Positions 36,288-45,966 of a stretch of DNA of 64,000 bases are shown piece after piece; the first letter of the stretch is position 1; every line of letters begins with the position of its first letter. The notes under the pieces were generated by a model. That model had not been told where the DNA came from. It did no database searches and saw only the letters and a list, made by a program, of their open reading frames with translations. Source of the stretch: Dichomitus squalens LYAD-421 SS1 (lineage: Eukaryota; Basidiomycota; Agaricomycetes; Polyporales; Polyporaceae); assembly GCF_000275845.1 (NCBI RefSeq), contig NW_006766889.1, positions 870,923-934,922 on the forward strand. Reading direction: 5' to 3'. Made by a program: the position numbers and the translations under genes.

Positions 36288-37837
36288 ATGTCCGTACAGG
36301 CTTCCATCGCAAAGCTCGCTCCTCCCCTCCGAGATCTCGTCTCCGGCGTCGTACAGGACGGCAGCGAAGACTTTGGCAAGTCCGAGAACGACAAGGCCGA
36401 GGTCGCACAGTGGATCGACACCGTCGCGCAGGGCCACGTCGCAAAGGCGGAGAACCTCAAGGTGTGTGCCATCACAGCGGCCGGTGATCGTCCGGATGAA
36501 TGACACGGCGCAGGACCTCGAAGCGTCCCTCGTTCCCCGCACGTACCTCGTCGCGAACTACTTCACCGCCGCAGACGTCGCTCTCTATGGCGCGCTCCAC
36601 CCCGTGGTGGTAAGCCTTCCAAGTCTCATGCATCCTTCTCGTTGCTGAAACGTCCCACGGCAGTCGCAACTGCAGCCAGCGCAATACTACTCCCATCCCG
36701 CGATCACCCGCTACTTCGACCACGTCCAGCACCGTCCCTCCGTCCGCAAAGCCGCAGAGCCACTAGCACCCGCCTTCTCCGTCGTCCCCTTCGATCTCGA
36801 AAACGCCCCGCCGCAGGAGCGCAAGCCCGAGCCCCCCAAGGAGAAGAAGAGCAAGGCTCCAGCCGCACCTGCCGCGCCTGCCGAGGGGGACAAGGCGGCG
36901 GCGAAGCCCGAAAAGGCGGCCAAGGCGGCAGCGAAGGTGGACAAGGCCGCGAAGAAGGCGCAGGAGGAGGGCGAGAAGGCGGCCGAGGGCGGCGAGAAGG
37001 AGGGCAAGGCGCAGAAGAAGGAGAAGAAGGCCAAGGAGCCCAAAGAGCCCAAGGCCGCCGAGAAGAAGCCCGCCGCAGACGAGGCCGGCCCGCCTATCCC
37101 CTCCATGATCGACCTCCGGGTGGGCCGCATTCTCGACAGTAGGTGATCTATTCAGCGGTGTCCAGAGACGGTGCCTGACGGAGAGGGCGACAGTCAAGAA
37201 GCACCCTGACGCGGACGGCCTGTACGTCGAGCAAATCGACTTCGCGGAGCCGGAAGGGCCTCGGACGGTCGTCTCTGGGCTCGTGCACTACATTCCCATC
37301 GAGGAAATGCGCGACAAGTACCTCGTCGGTGTCGTGAGTGTCACATCTACTATCGGCAGCTGGTCACTCACCGCGCGTCGTGTCTAGTGCAACCTAAAGC
37401 CGGCGAACATGCGGGGAGTGAAGAGCTTCGCCATGGTGCTTTGTGTACGTCCCCACGAACCAGTGTAGATGTGGCGCATCTGACTCGACATTCAGGCAAC
37501 ACACAAAGACGGCAAGGACGCGGGCATCGAGCTCGTCCAGCCTCCATCCGGCTCAAAAGTCGGCGATCGGGTCTACTTCGAGGGCTTCGAGGGTATGTCC
37601 TGTCTAGACCTTGCAGAACGCCGTCCGGTCGCTCATCTATGTCGCTGCACAGACAAGGAGCCGCTCTCTCAGCTCAACCCCAAGAAGAAGATCTTCGAGA
37701 CCATCCAGCCCGGTTTCACCACGCTCGAGACGCGCGAGGCCGCATGGGTCGACCCCGAGACGAAGAGCGTGCACAAAATCCGGACGAAGGACGGCGTCTG
37801 CGTGGCGCCCAACTTTGTCGGGGCTTCGTTATCGTAG
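36288..37837 (+). CDS. ARC1: tRNA-binding aminoacyl-tRNA synthetase cofactor (ARC1/AIMP1-like)
   Basis: Seven exons: 36288-36461, 36514-36609, 36664-37138, 37194-37333, 37388-37444, 37496-37592 and 37653-37837; 407 residues. The N-terminal third is a GST-C-like helical domain ([22 protein letters not shown]). The middle (about 155-240) is a Lys/Ala/Glu-rich linker typical of Arc1 that favours nonspecific tRNA contact. The C-terminal half is the EMAP-II-type OB-fold tRNA-binding domain: [49 protein letters not shown] and [12 protein letters not shown]. In yeast, Arc1p binds methionyl- and glutamyl-tRNA synthetases in the cytosol and delivers tRNA. An in-frame upstream ATG at 36204 would add a hydrophobic/basic extension; 36288 fits the family start better. 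Confidence 0.92.
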
Positions 37838-38019
37838 ATGTGTTGCATACCAGGGCAGACGTAGAGGTAGATATCAATACACATGTAGTTTTACTTTCCT
37901 GACACCCGACTGACGTATGTGTCCGCTTTGAGCGATGATCAAGAAGTAGGGTATAACGACGTCCAAAGAGTCCGGAGGCATACATCAAGAATGATCATAT
38001 CTCCTCCGAAACCGCCATA

Positions 38020-39465
38020 TCAGTTTGTATCGTATCTTCCCTTGCCAGGGCTGGTAGCGTAGTTGCCTGAGAGCTTTTTGAGGAGGAAGTCTCCATACAC
38101 GACCGGCTCGTACACCTTGATCGGCTCCGTGGCCTTTCCAACGGCACGATCATCGTCCTGGATACGTCGTGCAGCAGGCAGCGGTTCTACACGGGCGTCG
38201 AAATTCGCCTCGAAGAAGAATGGGATCCTGTGGACAACGTTTGAGCTCGTGCTGGGACAGGGAAGAACGGATTGCCGCTGAACGTACGAGACCCGATAGT
38301 TGGATCCCCTGTGGACGACCCGGTGGAGTGTGCTCTTGTACAGGCCGTTCGTCCAGACTTCCCACACTAACAGACGGTGTTTCATGTTGGACCACGAATG
38401 TAAATGTAACCGAATGCCCGACGGACTCACTTTCTCCGATGTTGCAGACGACGCAACCGGGGATGGGGTCGGCATTGATCCACCGCCCGCCGTCTTCGAC
38501 GCGCTGGACGGGGGTTCTGCCATCTTCCTTCACTACGAGACCGGGATCGTTGAGGTACACCTGCAAGGCCCCAGGGGTGGGGTCTGCGTACAGGAAGCTG
38601 GGGTAGAGCGTTGGGTTGGCATTCGGAAATACAACGTGAGTGCTCACGTCAAGCAGCCGTAGTCCTTGTGTGCTCCGCAAGAGAAGCCGTCATGATCATT
38701 GGGGAGGGGAGGGTATCCTAGAAGCTGCATTGTGAGGATCTCGTGAGCGTCGTGAAAGGAGAAGACGGGCTCATACCTATTATTCTCATGACCCAGAAAC
38801 TGTCGTCGACCTTGCTCTGCAGCTCAGCCCACTCCTCCGGTGTCACACCAAGTCCAGTAGCCATCCTACAGTTCCCAAGGTCATCGCGAGCACGTGCCTC
38901 CGCGGGTACTCAAGCTGCAACTCACGCTTCCATCACAACCATGCCCAGGTTCTTCATCTTCTCGATCCACACCTCATAATTCTCCCTGAACCCAGGGATG
39001 CTCGGCCACTGGTTCTCTCCCCAGAGCGTCTTCGTCTTGTCCGCTTTCTCGACGGGCTTGAAGAAGTCGATGGCTTCATGGTTGTCCGCCTTGCCATTCG
39101 TGACGTTCTCCTTCAGCCTCTGGTACCCTGCAGCCGCCGTAACACAATCCACCCTTCGGATGATGTCATCGGACGAGCGAGCGCACCGGGCACGCACCTC
39201 TCACCCCGTCCTCGTTCGCGATAGATATCTTGTCCTTCTCTTCTTCTGGCAGAGCAAAGAACTCGCGTGCGAGGCGGGTGAGTTCCTCTGGCTCGGACGG
39301 ATCTATGTGCGACGAGATGTCGAGGTAGAAGAAGCCGTACTCCGTGCAGGCGGCGTGGAGAGCGGCTGCAGCCGACAGTCTGCCATGGTGGCCGGGCTGC
39401 AGGAATGGTTCGACGCTGATGATGGGGAGCGCTGCAAGCTTCGTGTTCACTATGGGGCCCTCCAT
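38020..39465 (-). CDS. 2-oxoglutarate/Fe(II)-dependent oxygenase (isopenicillin-N-synthase-like)
   Basis: Seven exons: 39465-39198, 39127-38926, 38865-38777, 38717-38648, 38597-38431, 38366-38288 and 38227-38020; 360 residues, the usual size. The N-terminal DIOX_N domain has LPIISVEPFL, ALHAACTEYGFFYL and AREFFALPEEEKDKI. The catalytic core keeps the iron triad: His203 and Asp205 in GAHKDYGCLTFL, His280 in KSTLHRVVH. The 2-oxoglutarate salt-bridge pair is Arg290 and Ser292 in NYRVS. QWPSIPGFRENYEVWIEKM is also typical. No signal peptide. Substrates of this superfamily range from small metabolites to hormones and toxins; nothing nearby suggests a pathway. Start chosen at the first Met before the conserved strand. 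Confidence 0.9.
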
Positions 39466-39818
39466 GGTTAGAGCACAGAATCGGTATACAAGAGAGTGCC
39501 TGTACCTTATACTTGCCTCTCCGCGGCGGCAATGGTCGATCGAGTGCACCTGCATCATGGGCCATCCGCGATAAGGCTGCAAAGTATCCATAGTTGGAAA
39601 AGATTAGATAAACGCGCACCATGACCCCCGTGTGTCGCGGATAGATTAGATGAAGAGGCGCCAATACAAGCTGGAGTTCCTACGCGTCAAGATGGACTCG
39701 GATGTTTGTCCCCAACATCCTTTCGTACACGTTCCCTGCTCCGCCGGCGTCGCCTTTCTACGCGCCCCCTCTTCCACACGACGTCCTCTGATTTGACTTG
39801 CTTCACTGGAAGAAAATC
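39466..39818. promoter_or_regulatory. divergent intergenic region
   Basis: 353 bp between the start codons of the oxygenase gene (minus) and the histone-fold gene (plus); must carry both promoters. No clear TATA box or repeat. Confidence 0.45.
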
Positions 39819-41276
39819 ATGGCTCTGAGCTTCACGACAATCTCTGGCAACGGCCGCCACTCTCTCACCGGCACGACTTCCGGCTTCAATTCTGACATTG
39901 ACGAAGAGGAGATCGACCAGCTGGACTCTGGGCTGGACGATGAAGAGGACGAGATGGAGCCAGAAGTGGAGGAGGAGAGCATCTCGACCTCGAAGGGCCG
40001 GAGGAAACTTGGTGTCCGCGTTCCTGGAACCACTTTGATCCCACAAGACCGGCTGGACAACATGCTTCAAGCTGAAGGTACGTTATCAGGTCATATCTCC
40101 GTCTCGTTAATCTGACGCACGACCATTGCCCAGGTGCTGGTCCACATATGTCAAAAGAAGCGATATATATGCTCTCGATAGCTACGGTGAATAGCATGCA
40201 CTTCCTTGAACACGAAGGTATCATGTGAGCTCATCGCACGCTTGTAGGAGGAGTTTGTAAAACGGCTAGCTGAAGCAGGCTACGAGCAAACAGTGTCTGA
40301 TAGTCGTCAACATGTACAGTACAAAGATATGTGTGCGTATACCAGATGCTCATATAGTAGAACTCAGCTAATTCACGCATATAGCCGTCCTACCACAAAA
40401 ATACTCCAAGTACAAGTTCCTTGAAGGTATGCGTCGTTGAGTCTACTTCATCTTGTGCAGGCGCGGGCGCTGAACTGCTACAGACACAATACCCCGGCCC
40501 ATATCGATCGCAGAAGCCATGGAGCGTCGCGCAGCGAAAGAGCGCGAGCTCCTCGAAGACGACCCTGCCATCTCAGCAACGGCGCCTCCCTCTCCTTCGG
40601 TTGGCTCTGCCCACCTTCCGAAAGAATCCGCGAGCACAATCAACCCTTATACCAAGGGCAAGGCAAGGCAGTCTCTTCCAGCCCACGCAAATGGGAAACA
40701 AGCAAATGGCGCTGCCGGCGCAAGTGTCAGCGCAGCTGCTACTCCGACTGGCAGCGTGAGCGCAAACGCCGCGATCGCGCGTTCCTCGAGAGCGCGCGAT
40801 CGGAGGGGACGATGGAGCAATGGCCCGTCGACCAACGGGTCGCATGAAGGCACTCCGGAGAGCACAGGGCCAACTGTCACCCGAACGAGCACGCGGGCGA
40901 GCAGCGCCCGTACCCGAAACAGGTCGACACGGGCACGAGAGGCTGCAGAGACGGCGACGCCAGACAGTGTGTCTCGTGCTAACGGCGCCGCCAATGGCAT
41001 GAGCGCAAGTACTGCCGGTGCTCACGGTGAGTAGAGCCGACGAGCGCAGGGGGCGATGCAGTCGCTCATTCGTGTGTGGCACGGCTAGGGGTAGAGTTCG
41101 CAGGGGGCTCGGGTCCGCAAGATAGCTTCGCACCTTCTCCTGGACAGACCATTGGTCCTGCCAGCGGGTATCTGGACGGAGGCAGCCGATTGTCCGCCAA
41201 TGGGCACAACCCTATGACAGACAACCCAGGACGAACGATTTACTCTCAGCAACGGCCTCCTTCTAGCCAGCGGTAG
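39819..41276 (+). CDS. histone-fold (CBF/NF-Y type) protein, DPB3/CHRAC-like
   Basis: Six exons: 39819-40077, 40134-40186, 40248-40332, 40385-40426, 40484-41026 and 41089-41276; 389 residues. An acidic N-terminus (about 25-55) leads into VRVPGTTLIPQDRLDNMLQ and then the histone fold: MSKEAIYMLSIATEEFVKRL (helix 1-2), then HVQYKDMSSVLPQKYSKYKF and LEDTIPRPISIAEAMERR. This resembles the small subunit of DNA polymerase epsilon and of CHRAC/ISW2 remodellers (Dpb3, POLE4, CHRAC1), which pair with a second histone-fold protein. The remaining ~230 residues are a long Ala/Ser/Thr/Arg-rich disordered tail, an extension not seen in the yeast proteins. Which complex it belongs to is not decided by the sequence. 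Confidence 0.8.
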
Positions 41277-41555
41277 CCTTGCAATAGCCTCGTACATACA
41301 CCCGACGTCGTTTTCTCTGGCATATCACGCTCGCTCCTCGACTTGCTATTCTTGCTCTCTCTACGTTGTCCTATCATGTCCCTCCGAGCTGTTCACAGGT
41401 ACGCACTACATTCAACTCTTCAGAGTTTTGCAATTTAGTCATTTACTTGAGGTACGATACAGATACAAATGCATGCGTATAATGTACATTGGATTATGTT
41501 TTCATGCAAAGGGTCCTCTCGGCTGCGTCAGGCGCACCTGTGCCGCCGCTGTTTC

Positions 41556-42197
41556 TTACTCGACGTTGATATGGACACTGCCGGTCTCAGGCGCCTTCGG
41601 GACGGTCACGGTGAGTACGCCGTCAGCCAGCTTCGCGGAGACTTTGCTGCTGTCCACTGGCTGAGGGAGAAGTACCGTCCTGGTAAAGCTCGACGTTCCA
41701 GTGAACAGCCGTTCTGTTGAAATCGCCGTCTCCTCGGGCTTGGTCGCCACTGCAACCGCAAAGTCAGCATTCCCTTCTGATGCGTGTGGAGAGAGCAGTG
41801 TCGACATACCTGCAGTGGAGTGTGAGGTTGATGTTGACGATGTCGCCGACTCAGTCGTACCCTGCGCCTGCGAGTCCTGCTGGGGCGCGGTCTCGGGCGA
41901 ACGGCGGAAGACCTTGCCCTCGATGGTCAGGCTCCTGCCGCCGTCCCCGATGCGTACGCTGACGTTCTCCTTCTTTACGCCCGGGAGTTCAGCCTCGACG
42001 ATGTAGTTGTCCCCCTGCTCGTGGACGTCGATAGCGGGGCGGAGAGCGGACGAGGGGGACGCAAAGAAGGGGTCTTCGAAGAATCCGCGCGTAGGATGGC
42101 GGTTCCCGTTCCAGTAGGCTGGGGAGCGACCAAAAGGCTCCTCGAGCATGCGGAAGAAGGGTCGGAGCTCACGGAAGAACTGGCGTGAAAGCGACAT
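41556..42197 (-). CDS. small heat-shock protein (HSP20/alpha-crystallin)
   Basis: Most likely two exons, 42197-41810 and 41749-41556, giving 193 residues; the 60-nt intron (41750-41809) is in frame without stops, so an unspliced message would encode 213 residues. The N-terminal arm has SRQFFRELRPFFRMLEEPF, a common oligomer contact. The alpha-crystallin domain starts IDVHEQGDNYIVEAELPGVK, continues ENVSVRI and SLTIEGK, and ends with SFTRTVLLP and the signature ADGVLTVTVPK. A Ser/Thr-rich loop interrupts the domain where the intron sits. The protein is an ATP-independent holdase in cytosol. A TATA box and a tandem 16-bp repeat lie upstream. Confidence 0.92.
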   Translation of the reverse strand: MSLSRQFFRELRPFFRMLEEPFGRSPAYWNGNRHPTRGFFEDPFFASPSSALRPAIDVHEQGDNYIVEAELPGVKKENVSVRIGDGGRSLTIEGKVFRRSPETAPQQDSQAQGTTESATSSTSTSHSTAGMSTLLSPHASEGNADFAVAVATKPEETAISTERLFTGTSSFTRTVLLPQPVDSSKVSAKLADGVLTVTVPKAPETGSVHINVE

Positions 42198-42247
42198 GAT
42201 GATTCAAAGGAAGAGGTGTTTGGGTTGTTCTCGGAGAGTGCGAGTTC

Positions 42248-42279
42248 AAGTGCGAGTGGTCGTAAGTGCGAGTGGTCGT
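42248..42279. repeat. perfect tandem repeat, 2 x 16 bp
   Basis: AAGTGCGAGTGGTCGT occurs twice without a gap (42248-42263 and 42264-42279), 51-82 nt before the HSP20 start codon, probably within its 5' leader. Confidence 0.8.
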
Positions 42280-42317
42280 GAGTACAATCGTTGCGGGTAT
42301 GGGGATCCCCTCGCCAA

Positions 42318-42325
42318 TATTTATA
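42318..42325 (-). promoter_or_regulatory. TATA box of the HSP20 gene
   Basis: TATAAATA on the minus strand, about 120 nt before the ATG at 42197. Heat-shock genes are commonly TATA-driven. Confidence 0.55.
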
Positions 42326-42777
42326 CTCTATGGCAAGGCTTCTGAGCTCTTCCTCCAGAGCCTGCATGATACCGCTTGTTTATTTCGGGAGAGTCATGGA
42401 AAGCTCTGGTTAACTCTCGCGTTGGGTCTCGTCATCTGGCAAGCAGGCGTAAGGTCGAGACAGATCCAGCCGCCGATCGCCGGAGAAAGTGATGGGAACG
42501 CCCGACACGTGGTCTCCTCACCGCTAATGGGAATTCTCTGGGCGCCTCTCAGAATCCGGAAGCGCACGGCCACGGAAAGACTCGGGTTGTAGCACCAGGA
42601 ATCCGCACACACCAAGGCAGTAGAATGTGTGCGTGGCATATGGGTAATCCTAAACAAAACAGTCGCCGTAGAGATACAGATATGATACACGCGGTCCCAA
42701 CCAAACGGGAGTGCACCAGAAACCAATAGTCGTACCGGCATCCAGAGAAAACCCAGATAGAGAAAAAAAAGACACAA

Positions 42778-44175
42778 TCAGTCCTTGCCCGGCCATTCGA
42801 CGACCCACAAGGCCTGCACCATGTGTTCTTGGTCGTCATCATCCTCGAACTTGAGCTTGTACATCGGGGGCTGCTTCCCTGTTCCCCCATTCTGTAGAAT
42901 GATAAGGACCCCGATTGCGGCAGAATTAGGTGCAAGCAGCTTACGCGTCCTGTGTTGAGGTCCTTCGGACTCGCGATGACCTCTGCACGGTAAAAGCAGC
43001 TGGTGTCGGGGTAGAGAGCCATGACCGTCGCCCCCGCGGTGAATTCCGGGTATGCGTTTAAGTGCGCTGCACTGTCCGGAGGCGCGTTCGGATCTGGTAG
43101 TGGAATAATGGCCCGCAAAGTAGTATTGTATCGCCTTACATAGCAAGAAAATCAGTCTTCGAACGCATAGTAGAGAGTGTCGACGACGCACTGTCCAGGT
43201 TGGCCGTCCTCTTGCGGCTCGGGATCCTGAACTTCGTATCTGTGATGCGGAAATTGAGTCACTCGTTGCCACCTCTCGGTCGTTCATCGTACCGATTCTT
43301 GTCTTGATTGATGCATTTCGTGACGACAGCTAGTATCCATTCCTCGTCCTTGCCGTTGGCAGCCGCGTCGTTCTTACTCGTGTTTGTCGGCGGATGGAAA
43401 GCAACCTTCCGCCCATCTTGGAGGGGAAGCTGCTTAGCCAACGCCTCCCGCCGTGCCTTCGGCTCGCGAGAGAAGGGTATTGACGGCTGCGGGCCGACTG
43501 AGCCTCGAGGAGGCACAGTTATCGACATCGAGCGGGTTGGTGTCGCCACGGCGGGCGTGACAGGCGGCGCGATGGAGGGCGAATGGGCCCTCGGTCGCTT
43601 GTTACGTTTCTCTACTGTATGACCGTTAGCTTCGGTAACATCCCCCAGTTGTGTCAACTGACCTGGTGCCTGAGGTTCTGGTGCCTTTCGCAGAGCGATA
43701 AGTACGCTGAGCCGCTCTATGACCTCATCTATCGCTCTGTGATTTCGAATATGTCAGTATCTGAAGCAAGGCAAACCGCTGTTGTCGTACTCTGCGTCTT
43801 TCTCGGCATTAGTTTTGACCTCGTTAAGGCCGGACACCAGTTTCTTGTAGATGCTCTTGACGCCATCAATCCCCTCTGACGGCAGCGAGTCGTCCGATGG
43901 CCACTGAGAGAGTAGCCGGTGGACACGGCCGATCGTGTCGTCTCGCTCCTGGTCGGAGAGCATCGTCGACAGCTTGTTCAGCGATGCCGCCGCCTGCGAC
44001 CAGCACTCGACCTCTACCAAACATGCAATCGATAACCCCTTGTCAGCATTCGAAATTAATATCGTCTCCGGTCACGGGCCCGGAGGCCGAGAACGTGAAT
44101 GGAAAGTGGGGAAACGGGAGACGGTTTACCTTCGGACGAGGCAGGCCGCTTGGAGACCCCGCGCCTGCTGGCCAT
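42778..44175 (-). CDS. SGF29: SAGA complex subunit SGF29
   Basis: Seven exons: 44175-44130, 44013-43791, 43736-43663, 43614-43293, 43239-43192, 43134-42945 and 42891-42778; 338 residues with all phases kept. The N-terminal half is helical (ECWSQAAASLNKLSTMLSD, then EAIDEVIERLSVLIALRK), followed by a basic, Pro-rich linker. The C-terminal half is the SGF29 tandem Tudor domain: EEWILAVVTKCIN, RYEVQDPEPQEDG, LRAIIPLPDPNAP, YPEFTAGATVMALYPDTSCF, YRAEVIASP and MYKLKFEDDDDQEHMVQ. In yeast and animals it binds histone H3 trimethylated at Lys4 and recruits SAGA. An upstream in-frame ATG at 44271 would add 32 residues; 44175 is preferred because MASRRGV directly precedes the family start. Confidence 0.93.
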
Positions 44176-44699
44176 GTCCACTCGCTGGGGGATATTGTGG
44201 GCGGAGGGAGGGGGGCGAGAGACAATGTACGCCGGGTGCGGTGAGGCGGTCTTGAACTTGCTGTACTCCATCCGACACGCCGGCTCCGCGACAATAGTCT
44301 ACGCTGATGGAAGTCCGCGAGCACTCTGTCTGAATCTCGATTGCCGCCGGTTCCAGCTCTCATCCTCCTGTCACGTGATCTGTCGAGGAATCAAACACGC
44401 CCATACTATTTTGAAGTCCCGACAAACCTTGAGCGAAAATTGGATGGGCTGCACAGGGAAGCACCCTGTGAGGGTGACTCACAAGGTAATTGGCCCGGCA
44501 TCGCGCTCTGAATCATGCTGCTCAGCTCGTTCTCGTCGGATTTCAGACACGGCCCCGGTATATGCTACTAATCCATCATTTTATCACGCTATTACTGTTA
44601 CAGTTATGCATCTCTACCGTGGTGAGTACGCAGCCTATCAAGGATCCACTTCCTCTGGCCTGGTCACGTTACATCTTCTACTTGTCCAGCTAACAGTCA
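44176..44699. other. intergenic, nothing recognised
   Basis: About 520 bp between the SGF29 start and the translin stop (both minus strand): the SGF29 promoter and translin 3' region. Nothing else found. Confidence 0.4.
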
Positions 44700-45701
44700 T
44701 CACTCTGCCTTCTCCTGGGCGGACGGAGCGAGCTTCCTAAGTGAGACATCATAGACCACTTTACGAGGATGAGCGGTCGGCTATCGATTTGAGGTGAGGA
44801 CAACAGTACCTTCTTCGATCTTCTTGATGTCGTATTTCACACTGTCATAACGGCGCCGGAGTGTGTCGTTCTTCAAGTTGAGCTAAGGAATAGTACGGAG
44901 TCAGTAAGTTCGCCTCAAATAAAGCTGACAATTGCTAGAGACCATAGAGAATCCGGCGAATATGTCCTTCACAAACAAGGAAATCTTGATGGGTTGCTCG
45001 AAATCTCCTAAGGTAACAGAGTTGACGGCGAGGCGGGACTATCCGAAGAGGATTAGCGATTGTTGAGCTCATGGCTATCGCTATACTAACCAATTCGTTC
45101 ACCAGCGTGATCACTCCGTGAAGATAGTCTTCCACAGCAAGGGTGACTCTATCCTTCCACTCCGGTTTGACTGAGGCCAGGATGAATTCTGTCCCTCCTA
45201 GACGGACGAAGACACTCACAGCCGAGTGTCTCCGCAACAGCGGGCAGTGAAAGAAGGGTTCCGCTTTTCAGGTACTCCATGAGCGTCGCTGAGAAGACAG
45301 CGCTCCGTAGCGACAGGCTCCACATGTCCTTCCACTTCCAGAACTGGTCGGGTGGAACTATGTCTGCTAGCGCAGCGGTTGTCTCGCGGCAGCTGTCAAG
45401 AACGGGACGAGCCTGATCGAGCAGTGTCGACACTGAGATGTAGATCAGAAAACTTCAGTCAGCAAATTTCCATCGTCCTCCACTCACTCTTCTCTGAGCG
45501 GGTGGAATGAATCCTGTTGAGGATCCCAACGAGCGTCCTCGTCCTTTTGTCGAATTCTGTTACTTGCTCCTTGATTTTCTGGGCGTATATCGGAAGTTAT
45601 GTCGTCCTACAGCCTTTCCACACGAGATTTAGATGTACTTCTCTTATCTCGACCTCAGCATCGAGCATACTGTTTATTCTCTCGAGGTTTTGTGAATCCA
45701 T
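44700..45701 (-). CDS. TSN: translin
   Basis: Seven exons: 45701-45639, 45578-45488, 45432-45220, 45170-45091, 45038-44943, 44882-44810 and 44758-44700; 224 residues, close to animal translin (228). The all-helical fold is marked by REKIKEQVTEFDKRTRTLV, then DQFWKWKDMWSLSLRSAVFS, YLKSGTLLSLPAVAETLG, VEDYLHGVITLVNELSRLAV and the family-specific LNLKNDTLRRRYDSVKYDIK. Translin forms octamers and, with TRAX, the C3PO endoribonuclease that trims small RNAs and tRNA fragments; it also binds single-stranded DNA and RNA. No TRAX gene is in the window. The start is 265 bp from the SEN1 start on the opposite strand. Confidence 0.94.
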
Positions 45702-45966
45702 GATGTTGAGTACCGCAGCAAGATAGACATTGGCGCCTAAAGACCGAAGCTCATTAAGGGGACGCCTGAACCAAACCCGGCCAAATAACGCGCCTGGACG
45801 CGTTCGAGGCTGCAGCATCACGCGCTGTAGCAGACATTCACCACTCCCGCCAGCCCATCCGTCCGCACCCCCTTGCACCCGTACTTTCCGCAAATACAAC
45901 AAACGGCGGGATACACTGCTTGACGCCTCGACTTCTGGCTTGGCTTGTTCACTCGAGACAGCTTTT

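Larger units (their letters stand above)
42198..42777. other. intergenic, HSP20 promoter and SGF29 3' region
   Basis: 580 bp between two minus-strand genes. It contains the tandem repeat and TATA box listed separately. A pattern near 42336-42360 has TTC blocks but is too weak to call a heat-shock element. Confidence 0.45.

Noticed and set aside
42336..42360. Heat-shock element upstream of HSP20
   Set aside because: TTC blocks occur but the alternating GAA blocks are imperfect; too weak to call.
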